From contig JAHBWY010000010.1 in NCBI GenBank assembly GCA_019636735.1, positions 31,715-95,714 of the forward strand: 64,000 nucleotides of DNA. Reading direction: 5' to 3'. The translations under genes and the position numbers were made by a program. Positions 1 through 8,751 of the stretch are shown here, piece after piece; position 1 is the stretch's first letter, and every line of letters begins with the position of its first letter. Source of the DNA: Phycisphaeraceae bacterium (GTDB taxonomy: Bacteria; Planctomycetota; Phycisphaerae; Phycisphaerales; SM1A02). Below the pieces are notes generated by a model. The model made no database searches, was not told where the DNA came from, and saw nothing but the letters and a program-made list of their open reading frames with translations.

Positions 1-211
1 TACGGAAGGCGGTAACAACCGCCGACCCAACTGGCCGCTGCCTGATCGCAGCCGGACCAGAGCCGAGAGATTACTCTTTCGGCCCGCAATGGCAAGATCG
101 GTGAGGAACTTTGTGCAAAAAGCACACTCGCTGCGGACAGCATGTTGACAATGCCCGGGCGGTGTCCTGCCGGATCAGGTGACCCGATCGGGTCGATGAC
201 CGAATGGCCAC
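1..211. other. Non-coding stretch at window start with small hairpins
   Basis: No convincing coding frame is seen. There is a perfect 5-bp hairpin with an all-A loop at 112-126 (TGTGC/GCACA) and a perfect 14-bp palindrome, GACCCGATCGGGTC, at 181-194. This could be the 3' part of a structured RNA or an intergenic region whose left neighbour lies outside the window. I cannot assign it to an RNA family. Confidence 0.3.
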
Positions 212-273
212 TTGTCCCCCGGAAGTTTCCGTGGGAATGCGATCAAGGTGCCGAAAAGCCGACCGTCTGAAGG

Positions 274-1131
274 TCAGCCTCGCGGTGCGTTCAGTGCATC
301 GCGACGGGCCTGCTTCCGCTTGCCCTGGGCCTTCACATGGCCAAGGATGCGAGTTTCAAGGCCGCGCGTCTTGAGCCTTCGCGCCTTGACGGCAGAATCT
401 GCGCCTTCCAGCGGCGAGCGGACCTTCCCACGGCCCTTGAGCCTGGGGAGCCGCGGCGCGAGCGAAGCGGTCGACGAACCGAGGTCGTTGCTGGGCAGGA
501 GGACTGTCGCCGGGAGGTTCAAGCCACGCGCTGCCTTCCCCTTGGCGCGACCGGCCCGAGGGCTCTGAGAGTTCGACGCCTTGGTCCCCGCCGAGCTCTT
601 GCCGCTGCCGGACGATGCCGACTGGCCAGCCCGGGCGCTTGCCTTGGTGCCCTTGGCGACACCCTTGGATGTGCCCTTGGACCGCGGGGCAACGGCTCCC
701 TTCCCGGGGCGGGCTCCGCCGGAATCGTCGAGGGTCTCCCGGAGGGCATGGCGCGTGATGGCTCGGGTTCGTCGGTGCTTCATGGCCTTGCTCGCCGCGG
801 CATCGCGCTCCGTTCGTGCCGCTGTCGGCTTCGCGCCGACGCGGGCGATCTGCTGTTCAACGCGCTCAAGCGCCTCGGCGAACGCCTGCCGCTTGGTGTC
901 GCTTCGGCTGGCGGTCACAAGCGCCGCGCCGCCGCGCGCGGAGCGCTCCTTGCGACGCTGCGAGGTGGTCTGAGTGCGCCACTTGTCCCGCATGCCGCGA
1001 AGAAGCTTGCGGCGTCGCAGCAGCTCCGCTTCGCTGGCACCCTGGAGCGCCGCGAGCGTGCTCGACTCGAGCAGGCGGTACTCGGCCGAGGTGCAGAGGG
1101 ACTTCACTCTTCGAAGGGGGATGGCAGCCAT
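274..1131 (-). CDS. Basic, histone-tail-like hypothetical protein
   Basis: A 285-residue, strongly basic protein. The first 100 residues or so are Arg/Lys/Leu/Glu-rich and look helical, with an Arg-rich patch near residues 45-65. From about residue 115 to the end the composition is low-complexity Lys, Ala, Ser, Gly and Arg, like histone H1 or bacterial Hc1/HU tails. No catalytic motif or membrane segment is visible. A DNA- or RNA-binding role is inferred from composition only. It is monocistronic and divergent from the site-2 protease gene. A long plus-strand frame overlaps it, but the minus frame has the more protein-like N-terminal half and is preferred. Confidence 0.6.
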   Translation of the reverse strand: MAAIPLRRVKSLCTSAEYRLLESSTLAALQGASEAELLRRRKLLRGMRDKWRTQTTSQRRKERSARGGAALVTASRSDTKRQAFAEALERVEQQIARVGAKPTAARTERDAAASKAMKHRRTRAITRHALRETLDDSGGARPGKGAVAPRSKGTSKGVAKGTKASARAGQSASSGSGKSSAGTKASNSQSPRAGRAKGKAARGLNLPATVLLPSNDLGSSTASLAPRLPRLKGRGKVRSPLEGADSAVKARRLKTRGLETRILGHVKAQGKRKQARRDALNAPRG

Positions 1132-1323
1132 GACTTCTCCAGGCAGGCGTGATGATCGAATCGGTGCAGCCCTCGGCTTTCAGACTCCGTGGGCGGACAC
1201 GGCAGAGGTGGATTGTGCAGTGCACCCCTGCCTTGCAGCGGACTGACTAATCTAGCACGAGCGCGACGATCGAGGCGCTGGGCAGCGAGGCGCAGGCCCC
1301 GTCGCCGTGCCTTGGAGCCATGC

Positions 1324-2517
1324 ATGTTGCGAGGATCTCTCAAGCTCGGATCGCTCTTCGGCGTGCCGATCTTCATTCACTGGACCTTCCTCCTGCTGCT
1401 CGCGTGGTTCATGTCGGGGCCCCTGTTGGCGGGAGGGCCCGACGCCGTCGGCGCCAGCCTTCGCGTGGGGTTCTTTGTGCTGGCCATTTTCGGCTGCGTG
1501 CTGCTGCACGAGTTCGGCCATGTGCTTGCCGCCCGGGGCTTCGGCGTTCCGACGCGCGATGTCACACTGCTGCCCATCGGAGGCGTCGCGAGGCTGGAGC
1601 GCATGCCGGAGAAGCCGGCGCAGGAGCTCCTCGTGGCACTCGCGGGGCCGGCGGTGAATGTGGTCATCGCGGCGGTGCTGATTCCGTTGGTGCTCATCCT
1701 TGGAGGAGGCGCGGCGCTGGTTTCAGGCGAGGCCGGTGCCGAGGGCGCGGCGCGAAGCGATGTGGCCGGAGCGCTCCTGGGGCACCACGCGAACTTCCTT
1801 GCCGCGCTCGCGAAAGTGAATGTCCTGCTGGTCATCTTCAACATGATTCCCGCGCTGCCGATGGATGGCGGTCGCGTTCTGCGATCGCTGCTCGCGATGG
1901 TCACGGATCGAGCGCGGGCGACGGCAGTGTCGGCGGTGCTCGGGCAGCTTCTTGCGGTCGGGTTCGCGCTCCTCGGCGTTCTCTCGGGCAACATTCTGTT
2001 GATCGTGATTGCGGCGTTTGTCTTCCTCGGCGCGGGTGGTGAAGCGCAGGCGGAGCAGATCCGCTCCGCGCTCGTGGGATTGCCGGTTCGCGCGGCCATG
2101 ATCACGCACTTCAAGTGCCTTCGAGCGTCGCAGCGACTCCGAGAGGCGGCTGGAGAGCTGCTTGCCGGAAGCCAGCAGGATTTCCCCGTGCTGCGTGATG
2201 ACGCGATGGACCTCGACGCGACGGCGCTCGTGGGCGTGCTCACTCGATCGGATCTCGTGCGCGCCGTGGCCGCCGGACAGATGGACGATCGTGTTTCGAC
2301 AGTGATGACGCCACTTGGGCCGTTCGCGCGCGAGGATGACGATCTGCGCGAGGTCTTGGAGCGAGCGCGACAGGGCGAGGGTGGCGTGCCACCCATCATC
2401 GGTGTGGTGCGCAGCGACCATGTCGGTGCACCTCTTCGCCTGGTCGGTTTGATCACGGCGGAGAATGTCACGGAACTCGTGATGCTCCGGCATGCCGCGA
2501 TGGCCTCACGCCGATGA
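1324..2517 (+). CDS. Site-2 protease family (M50) zinc metalloprotease with CBS domains
   Basis: Predicted intramembrane metalloprotease of 397 residues. The zinc site HEFGH is at residues 62-66 inside a hydrophobic segment. The second conserved motif, NMIPALPMDGGR, places the third metal ligand at D181. Several further membrane segments lie between about 100 and 245. The last 140 residues look like a CBS pair, as in the SpoIVFB/Rip3-like group, where CBS domains sense adenine nucleotides. The ATG at 1324 is chosen because the protein then begins directly with the first membrane segment; an in-frame extension to 1189 is Arg-rich and unlike the family. The last 4 bases overlap the following acyltransferase gene, implying co-translation. 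The substrate is unknown. Confidence 0.85.
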   Translation: MLRGSLKLGSLFGVPIFIHWTFLLLLAWFMSGPLLAGGPDAVGASLRVGFFVLAIFGCVLLHEFGHVLAARGFGVPTRDVTLLPIGGVARLERMPEKPAQELLVALAGPAVNVVIAAVLIPLVLILGGGAALVSGEAGAEGAARSDVAGALLGHHANFLAALAKVNVLLVIFNMIPALPMDGGRVLRSLLAMVTDRARATAVSAVLGQLLAVGFALLGVLSGNILLIVIAAFVFLGAGGEAQAEQIRSALVGLPVRAAMITHFKCLRASQRLREAAGELLAGSQQDFPVLRDDAMDLDATALVGVLTRSDLVRAVAAGQMDDRVSTVMTPLGPFAREDDDLREVLERARQGEGGVPPIIGVVRSDHVGAPLRLVGLITAENVTELVMLRHAAMASRR

Positions 2518-3359
2518 GTGGCGGCGGCACAACAACGACAGCCACGCCGATGGGACGAGTGGATCGTCGCGGGTGGGCGCCGCGCCTTCCGAGGCGCGGA
2601 GTGCGTCGCGTGGAGCGGTGGATTCAGACCTTCTTCGATTACCCGATCCGCGTGGTCCATCGACTTCACTTCGTCGGGTGGGAGCGCGTGCCGAGGGAGG
2701 TCGGGCCTGAGGGACTGATCATTGCGTCGAACCACACGGCCGAGGCCGATCCCGTCCTTCTTCAGACCCGCGTGGGTGCCACGATTCGCTGGATGATGGA
2801 CCGAACGCAGATGACCCGCGCGGCCGCATGGCTCTGGCGTCAGCTCCAGATCATCCCCGTGGAGTTCAATCGACGCGATCGATCAGCGCTTCAGGATGGA
2901 CTCGCGCACCTTCGGAGTGGTGGCGTGCTCGGCGTGTTTCCCGAGGGCGGCATCGAGGAGCCGCCGGAGCGCCTGCGCCCCTTTCAGCCGGGTGTCGGCG
3001 TACTGGCGGCGCGCAGTGGAGCGCCGGTGCTGCTCGTCTGGATGCACGGCACGCCTCGGGTTCGAGGTGTGCTTCGATCACTCTTCTCTCGGAGCCGAAG
3101 CGTGGTGCATGTGGTCGGGCTCTATCGATTCACCCGCGATGATGGGGATGGCGCGAGCGCCTCACCCGAACGAGGGGCCACGGATCCCGTGGTCGTGCGC
3201 ATCGAGCCGCGCGGAATCGCGGAGTTCCTTCGACAGGAGCTCGCGAAGGTGAGCGGCTGGCCGATCGAGGCGGAGCCTCTGCCGCACTTGTTGCCGGCGG
3301 CGGCGAACCCCGAGAGAGCAGCGTCGTCACAGGCCGAGAGGCCATCGCCAGGCGATTGA
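2514..3359 (+). CDS. 1-acyl-glycerol-3-phosphate acyltransferase-like protein (PlsC family)
   Basis: A 281-residue glycerolipid acyltransferase. The catalytic motif NHTAEAD (NHx4D; H74, D79) is followed by the substrate motif FPEGG near residue 143, a variant of FPEGxR. The family transfers acyl chains from acyl-ACP or acyl-CoA to lysophospholipids at the inner membrane. It starts within the last 4 bases of the site-2 protease gene and is probably co-transcribed with it. Its C-terminus is Pro/Ala-rich. It converges with the ABC-F gene across a 49-bp gap. The acceptor cannot be told from sequence. Confidence 0.8.
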   Translation: MSGGGTTTTATPMGRVDRRGWAPRLPRRGVRRVERWIQTFFDYPIRVVHRLHFVGWERVPREVGPEGLIIASNHTAEADPVLLQTRVGATIRWMMDRTQMTRAAAWLWRQLQIIPVEFNRRDRSALQDGLAHLRSGGVLGVFPEGGIEEPPERLRPFQPGVGVLAARSGAPVLLVWMHGTPRVRGVLRSLFSRSRSVVHVVGLYRFTRDDGDGASASPERGATDPVVVRIEPRGIAEFLRQELAKVSGWPIEAEPLPHLLPAAANPERAASSQAERPSPGD

Positions 3360-3408
3360 AGGTCCAGCACCGAGCGAGGCGAAACACTCTTCCGCTCGCT
3401 GCGCGCGG

Positions 3409-5331
3409 TCACCCGTTGCGGCGCGACTCGAGGTCCTGCCAGCGATCAAAGAGCGCTCGCTCGTGCGCCTGCGCGCGATCGAGTTCTGCGCAGGCCTCGG
3501 CGAGCTTCGCGTGATCGGCGGTGACGGCGGGATTGCCGAGGCGCTGCTCCGCTCGAGTGACGGCCTCCTGCGCCGCGATGATGGCGGCTTCCATGCCGTC
3601 AAGCTCGCGCTGCTCGTTGTAGCTCAGCTTGCGACCGCTGCGACGGGGCGCCGAAACAGTGGATGACTCAGACGCACCGTCAGTCGGCGATTCGACCGCG
3701 GAGGATGGCACGCTGGGAGGTGACACCGGTTGAAGCGCCGACGCGCGGCTCGCCTCGGCGCGCCGTTCAAAGCGATGGAGCGCCGCGAGCGCCTGGACGA
3801 GATCGGTGACCACGGCGACTTCGCCACCGGGACCGCCGAGGACGACGATCTTCTGCGCCAGTCGTTCGAGCAGGGCCCGGTCATGGGTGACGAGGAGCAC
3901 CGCACCCGGAAAGGAGGCGATCGTCTCCTCGAGCACCTCGAGTGTGGGAATGTCGAGATCGTTGGTCGGCTCGTCGAGCACGATCAAGTCCGCCGGGACG
4001 AGCATCATGCGCGCGAGTGAGACGCGCGCGAGCTCACCGCCTGAAAGTGATCGCAGCGGCTGGAGCAGTTGCTCATCGCGGAAGAGGAAGTGGCGGGCCC
4101 ACGCCTTGACATGCATCGCGCGGTCGCGGAAGTAGATCACCTCTCCGCCGGGAGCGAGCGCATCGCGCAGGAGCATGTCCGGCGGCAGCACCTGTCGATG
4201 CTGTTCAAGCGTGGCCACGCGCGGCGGTGGATCGGCGAAGCGAATCGATCCGGAGTCAGGGGCGAGCAGACCCGTCAGCACACGGATGAGGGTGGTCTTG
4301 CCCGCACCGTTCGGGGCGAGCAGGCCAACTCGATCTCCGGGACCCAGTTCCAGATCGAGGTCGCGCAGGAGCGTGGCCTCGCTGAAGCCCTTGCTGATCT
4401 GCACCGCCTGCACCAGTCGGCGGGTCCGGCGGCCGCTCGAAGAGAAGTCGATTGATGGTCCCGAGGCGCGGGCTGCGGCGTTGCGTGCCGCGAGGTCGGC
4501 GAGGTCATCGCGGCGTTCAGCGCTCTCATCGATGCGCGAGCGGTTCTTCGTGCGCTGCGCCTCGACATTGCGATTGAGCCAGAGATCGTCGCGCCGGACC
4601 TCGTTGGCGAGCGCCGCGTGGGTGCGCTGCTGCGCATCGAGCGTTTCCCGCCGACGGCGCAGGAACTCGCGATAGTCACCACTCACGGAGAGCATGCCCC
4701 CGGCGAACGCGGGACTCACTTCGATCACGCGGGTGGCGACTCCGTCAATGAAAGCGCGGTCGTGCGAGATGAAGACGCACGCATTCGCACGAAGATCGCC
4801 ACACCCGTGCACGAGCAGCGACTCGAGCCACTCCATGCCCGCGACATCGAGGTGGTTCGTCGGCTCATCGAGCAGAAGAAGATCGGGCGCCCCGTCGGCG
4901 CGGGCGAGCCCGCAGGCGATCGAGAGGCGCTTGCGCCAGCCACCGGAGAGAAGATCGACGGGTGTCTCCATCATCGACTCGGGGAATCCGACCTGCGCGA
5001 GGATCATGCGCCCGAGTACTTCCGCTTCGTGGAGATCGCCGTGGACTGAGGCGCTCTCTCGCGCGGCGAGCGCCGCCGCCGAGAGCGGTGTCGACTCGAC
5101 CGGAAAGAGATCGACCTGCTCGACATGCACTCGACGCAGACCGCGCGGCACGATGACCTGCCCCGTGTCCGGTGTCTCGATGCCCGCCAGCATCCGCAGG
5201 AGCGTGCTCTTTCCTCCACCGTTCGGGCCGATGAGGGCCACGCGCTCGCCCTGGGCGACGAAGAACCCGAGCCCTCGAAAGAGCGTTCGGGCGGCGAGCG
5301 ATCGCGAGAGATCGGTGGCGGTGAGCAGCAT
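3409..5331 (-). CDS. uup: ABC-F family ATPase, Uup-like
   Basis: A 640-residue protein with two tandem ABC ATPase domains and no membrane segment. Walker A motifs are GPNGGGKST and APNGAGKTT, signatures are LSGGWRKRLS and LSGGELARVS, and Walker B motifs are LLLLDEPTNHLD and LIVLDEPTNDLD. The C-terminal 90 residues or so form a charged coiled coil after a Pro/Ser-rich linker, the arrangement of Uup, which binds branched DNA and acts at the ribosome. Assignment to Uup rather than another ABC-F class rests on this C-terminal tail. The ATG at 5331 is chosen because the family consensus begins there; the longer frame would run into ruvA. It is divergent from ruvA across 100 bp, so two recombination or repair-linked genes share an upstream region. 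Confidence 0.85.
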   Translation of the reverse strand: MLLTATDLSRSLAARTLFRGLGFFVAQGERVALIGPNGGGKSTLLRMLAGIETPDTGQVIVPRGLRRVHVEQVDLFPVESTPLSAAALAARESASVHGDLHEAEVLGRMILAQVGFPESMMETPVDLLSGGWRKRLSIACGLARADGAPDLLLLDEPTNHLDVAGMEWLESLLVHGCGDLRANACVFISHDRAFIDGVATRVIEVSPAFAGGMLSVSGDYREFLRRRRETLDAQQRTHAALANEVRRDDLWLNRNVEAQRTKNRSRIDESAERRDDLADLAARNAAARASGPSIDFSSSGRRTRRLVQAVQISKGFSEATLLRDLDLELGPGDRVGLLAPNGAGKTTLIRVLTGLLAPDSGSIRFADPPPRVATLEQHRQVLPPDMLLRDALAPGGEVIYFRDRAMHVKAWARHFLFRDEQLLQPLRSLSGGELARVSLARMMLVPADLIVLDEPTNDLDIPTLEVLEETIASFPGAVLLVTHDRALLERLAQKIVVLGGPGGEVAVVTDLVQALAALHRFERRAEASRASALQPVSPPSVPSSAVESPTDGASESSTVSAPRRSGRKLSYNEQRELDGMEAAIIAAQEAVTRAEQRLGNPAVTADHAKLAEACAELDRAQAHERALFDRWQDLESRRNG

Positions 5332-5431
5332 GCGGTGGCGCGCCGCATCGACCGTGGCGGCGACGGATGGCGCGCTTGGACAGGGTAGCGGGCGTCCGCG
5401 GGGAGTCTTCTTCCGTCTACGATCCGGTCCC

Positions 5432-6154
5432 GTGATCTCGCGACTTCGAGGCGAAGTGGTGCGTGTGGACGATGGCGTCGCGGAGATTCGCGCGGGGGAC
5501 ATCGTCTACGAGGTGATGATCCCTTCGGCCGATGAAGAGCGGCTTCGCGGCCAGGTGGGCGAGACGATCGAGTTTCACACGCTGCACTACCTTGAAGGTC
5601 AGGGCCAGGGGTCGAGTTACTGGCCGAAGCTGATCGGCTTCCGGACCTCGCTCGATCGTGAGTTCTTCGAGCTCTTTACGACGGTGAAGGGAATTGGCAA
5701 TCGCAAGGCGCTTCGAGCGCTCCAGATGCCGTTCGGCATGGTGGCCGAGCTGATTGTGCGTCGCGATGTCTCGATGTTGACGACGCTGCCCGAGATCGGT
5801 CGCCGGACCGCGGAGGCGATCGTCGTTGAACTGAAGGGCAAGGCGGAGCGTTTCGCGTCGCTCGGTGTCGATGGTCCGGCGCCGGGTCAGGTGCAGAGTC
5901 AGGTGCAGAATCCGAAGTTGAACACCGCGCCAGGTGCGGCCGCGACATCGAGGTCCGCAGGTGGCGCGAAGCGGGCGGCTCCACAGGGGGCGGTGCGCTC
6001 CGCGGGGAGCGCCTTCACCGATGCGATTGAGATTCTGGTGCAACTGGGGGAGTCGAAGCCATCGGCGCGCCAACTTGTCGAGCGGGCGCTTGATCGCGAG
6101 CCTGAACTCGTGAGCGCCGACGCGATCGTGGCCGCCGCACTCCGTGGGCGGTGA
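5432..6154 (+). CDS. ruvA: Holliday junction branch migration protein RuvA
   Basis: A 240-residue homologue of RuvA, the tetramer that binds Holliday junctions and loads the RuvB motor. The N-terminal OB-fold (MISRLRGEVV start, residues 1-65) is followed by the double helix-hairpin-helix region with TTVKGIGNRKALRAL and LPEIGRRTAEAIVVELKGK (about 70-140). A Gly/Ala/Pro-rich linker leads to the C-terminal RuvB-binding helical domain. It is somewhat longer than the usual 200 residues because of that linker. The start is GTG, chosen by the conserved N-terminus. No ruvB or ruvC is nearby. The stop lies 32 bases before the next gene. Confidence 0.93.
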   Translation: MISRLRGEVVRVDDGVAEIRAGDIVYEVMIPSADEERLRGQVGETIEFHTLHYLEGQGQGSSYWPKLIGFRTSLDREFFELFTTVKGIGNRKALRALQMPFGMVAELIVRRDVSMLTTLPEIGRRTAEAIVVELKGKAERFASLGVDGPAPGQVQSQVQNPKLNTAPGAAATSRSAGGAKRAAPQGAVRSAGSAFTDAIEILVQLGESKPSARQLVERALDREPELVSADAIVAAALRGR

Positions 6155-6186
6155 GTCGCGGCGATCGGCTCGCTACGATCCGAAGC

Positions 6187-7332
6187 ATGCGCTACGCCAT
6201 GATCATGGCCGGCGGCTCGGGAACGCGCCTCTGGCCCCGTTCGCGCCGCTCGGAGCCCAAACAGTTGCTGCGGTTTGTTGGTGGAAAGTCGCTCCTCGAG
6301 ATCGCGGGCGAGCGTCTGCACTCGGTGGTTCCGCAGGAGCGGCGCTTGGTCTGCGCGGCGGACGCCTATCGCGCGCGCATCCTTGCTGATCTCGCGTGGC
6401 TCTCGCCCTCGCGCTACCTCGGCGAGCCCGAGGGGCGCGACACGCTCAACGCGGTGGGTTTCGCGGCGGCGGTGCTGGCGAAGGAGGACCCTGAGGCGAT
6501 CTTCGCGGTGCTGACGGCGGATCATGTCATCGAGCCGCAGGATGAGTTCGCGCGACGGCTTGACCTCGGCTTCCGGCTGGTCGAAGAGGAGTCGAGCCGC
6601 TTCGTCACCTTCGGCATCACACCGACCTTCCCGGCCACGGGCTATGGCTATGTGGAGCGCGGCGCGCCGATCCCGGGATCGGACGCGGCCAGCGACAACG
6701 GAGCTCCAGTCGTGGCCGACGCCACCAGCGGAAGCCGAGCCGCGGCAGGTGCGTTCCGCGCGAAGCGCTTCGTCGAGAAGCCCGATCGCGCGCGGGCGGA
6801 GGAGTACCTCGCGAGCGGCGACTTCTTCTGGAACAGCGGCATGTTCATCTTCCACGCTCGGAGCGTGCTCAAGGCCATCGAGTGGTTTGCGCCGGAGTCG
6901 GCCCGCGGACTGCACGAGATCGCGGGCGCATGGGGAAGTTCGGCACAGGAAGCGACAGTGGCGTCGGTCTACCCTCGCCTGCCGCGCATCAGCATCGACT
7001 ATGGAGTCATGGAGCCGGCGTCAAAGGACCCGCGCATCTCGATCGTGGTGGTGCCCATGAATGTCCGGTGGATGGATGTCGGGAGTTGGCCGAGTTTCGC
7101 GGAGACGCTGGCAGCGGATGAGCAGGGGCACCGCGCTTCGAACGCGCGCGTGGTCCACCTCGGCTCCCATCGCGTGCTGGCCGTGAGTGACGATCCCAAC
7201 CACATCATCGCCACCGTTGGGTGTGATGACCTGATCGTGGTCCGGACAAAGGATGCGACACTCATCTGTCGAGCAGACCAGGCCGAGAAGGTGAAGGAGA
7301 TCGCAAGTCTCGTCCCGCGCGAAGTGCAGTGA
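6187..7332 (+). CDS. manC: Mannose-1-phosphate guanylyltransferase
   Basis: A 381-residue enzyme making GDP-mannose from GTP and mannose 1-phosphate. The nucleotide-binding signature GGSGTRLWPRSR followed by PKQ is at the N-terminus, with FVEKP and WNSGMFIF in the middle, all typical of this nucleotidyltransferase family. It is the short, single-domain form without the C-terminal phosphomannose isomerase domain. The ATG at 6187 begins the conserved MRYAMIMAGG; an upstream in-frame start at 6151 overlaps ruvA and adds residues unlike the family. GDP-mannose supplies glycan and exopolysaccharide synthesis. Confidence 0.88.
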   Translation: MRYAMIMAGGSGTRLWPRSRRSEPKQLLRFVGGKSLLEIAGERLHSVVPQERRLVCAADAYRARILADLAWLSPSRYLGEPEGRDTLNAVGFAAAVLAKEDPEAIFAVLTADHVIEPQDEFARRLDLGFRLVEEESSRFVTFGITPTFPATGYGYVERGAPIPGSDAASDNGAPVVADATSGSRAAAGAFRAKRFVEKPDRARAEEYLASGDFFWNSGMFIFHARSVLKAIEWFAPESARGLHEIAGAWGSSAQEATVASVYPRLPRISIDYGVMEPASKDPRISIVVVPMNVRWMDVGSWPSFAETLAADEQGHRASNARVVHLGSHRVLAVSDDPNHIIATVGCDDLIVVRTKDATLICRADQAEKVKEIASLVPREVQ

Positions 7333-7383
7333 GCGCATGAACGGTCGTGGCAGCGCCCCTCGGGCGGAGTCCGCACCATGTGT

Positions 7384-7800
7384 TCAGGGCCCGGGCTCGC
7401 GTCGCAGAAAGTCCTCGAGAATGGCGGCGGCGGCGAGGGCGTCTCGAAGCGCCTTCTTCTGGCCGTGCGTGCGCCCGCTTCGGGCCATGCGCGCGTCGGC
7501 TTCGCTGCTGGTGAGGCGCTCATCCTGAAGGTGAACCGGGAGAGAGAACTTCGCGGCGAGGTCCCGCGCGAGTTCCTGAATCGACTTCGCCGCAGGTCCC
7601 TCGCTTCCATCCATATTGAGCGGGAGTCCGACCACCAGTGCGTCGGGGGCGTGTTCGCACAGGAGTGTGGCGAGCGCATGAAGGAGCGGCGGCCCGATCG
7701 GCGCTTGGAGCACGGTCAGCGGTTGGACCAGCCGCACGACATCGTCACCGGCCGCCACGCCAGTGCGCTTCGCTCCGATGTCGAGGGCCAGGTAGCGCAT
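7384..7800 (-). CDS. ruvX: Holliday junction resolvase RuvX (YqgF family)
   Basis: A 138-residue RNase H-fold protein. The first catalytic Asp is in ALDIGAKRTG, the family motif LVVGLPLNMDGSEG is in the middle, and DERLTSSEAD carries the later acidic residues. Members process 16S rRNA 3' ends and/or Holliday junctions. It lies 48 bases downstream of the 6-phosphogluconolactonase gene on the same strand, so it may be the last gene of a transcript that includes it. It converges with manC. Confidence 0.88.
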   Translation of the reverse strand: MRYLALDIGAKRTGVAAGDDVVRLVQPLTVLQAPIGPPLLHALATLLCEHAPDALVVGLPLNMDGSEGPAAKSIQELARDLAAKFSLPVHLQDERLTSSEADARMARSGRTHGQKKALRDALAAAAILEDFLRREPGP

Positions 7801-7848
7801 GATTGGCAGCGGATCACCGTTTCCCGAGGGCGACGGCGCACTCCGCGC

Positions 7849-8703
7849 TCACCGGGACGGAGGTGCCTTCGTTCGGGGTCCGCCGGGGTGGGCGCCGGGG
7901 TCGATCGGAGTCTGATCGCCGCAGGCCGCACGGTCGAGGTACCAGCGCATCTCGCCCGCAACGGGATGAATGCCCTTGATGGGCAGCGCGTGGTAGTCAT
8001 CGCTGCCCGTGGCGACGCGCGAGATCATTGATGCCTTGTTCGCGCCGACCACCAGCACGGCGATGAAGCGAGCCGCGTTCAGCAGCGGATATGTCATGGT
8101 GACGCGGGGCGGTGGCGTGACCGTAGGACCATCGCAGATGCCGACCCACCGTTCGCGTTCATTCAATACTTCGGTCTCCGGAAAGAGACTCGCCGTGTGC
8201 CCGTTGTCACCCATGCCGAGCAGCACGAAGTCGAGTCGATCCTGCCCTCGCTCGCGCCATCCCAGCGCCTCGCGAAGGGAGCGCTCGTAGCGCGCGGCGG
8301 CGTCCTCTTCCATGGCCAGCATTGGATGGACCTGGTCCGCGGGAATGTCCGAGTGTTCCACGATGATCTCGTGAATGTGACGATAGTTGCTCTTCTCATC
8401 TTCGAATGGAACGCGCCGCTCGTCGACGATCCAGAGGTGCGTGCGACGCCACGGCATGGAGCGGTAGTTCGGGTCGGTCATCAGCCGCTCGTAGAACGGC
8501 AACGGCGTTCCACCGCCGGAGAGCGCCAGGTGGAAGTCACCGAGCTGGCGCACACAGTTGAGGGCGTGCGCGATCAAGTCGCCCGCGAGGCGTTCATGCA
8601 GGCGCTCCGGTGTGTTGGCGGCGAAGACGCCACCGGGAAGCGCCGGCGTGATGATCGGCGGATCCTCGGCAATCCGGATTGGATCGGGGACGGACGCGTC
8701 CAT
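7849..8703 (-). CDS. pgl: 6-phosphogluconolactonase
   Basis: A 284-residue DevB/Pgl-type lactonase that hydrolyses 6-phosphogluconolactone in the oxidative pentose phosphate pathway. Visible motifs are LALSGGGTP for phosphate binding, WIVDERRVP, and LLGMGDNGHTASLFP near the active-site His. Its length matches the family. It is followed by ruvX and preceded by the lipoprotein gene with a 48-base gap, so it may be read from the upstream GTPase/ExbB operon. Nothing in it suggests a functional tie to that system. Confidence 0.9.
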   Translation of the reverse strand: MDASVPDPIRIAEDPPIITPALPGGVFAANTPERLHERLAGDLIAHALNCVRQLGDFHLALSGGGTPLPFYERLMTDPNYRSMPWRRTHLWIVDERRVPFEDEKSNYRHIHEIIVEHSDIPADQVHPMLAMEEDAAARYERSLREALGWRERGQDRLDFVLLGMGDNGHTASLFPETEVLNERERWVGICDGPTVTPPPRVTMTYPLLNAARFIAVLVVGANKASMISRVATGSDDYHALPIKGIHPVAGEMRWYLDRAACGDQTPIDPGAHPGGPRTKAPPSR

Positions 8704-8751
8704 TGCTCGAATGCTACCGCGACCTGCTCAAGGGAAGTCCCGTGCGGCGAA

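Noticed and set aside
1..211. Possible tmRNA coding part (codons for LAAA then a stop at 31-45, hairpins nearby)
   Set aside because: The in-frame stop just upstream, the lack of a tRNA-like T arm and acceptor end downstream, and no recognisable 5' domain leave too little support.
337..1152. Long plus-strand frame over the basic-protein gene
   Set aside because: It is a GC-rich mirror of the minus-strand gene with Arg/Gly/Leu-biased composition and no domain character.
1377..2735. Long minus-strand frame antisense to the site-2 protease gene
   Set aside because: The opposite strand holds a protein with clear catalytic motifs; the antisense frame is Arg/Ser/Thr/Pro-rich low complexity.
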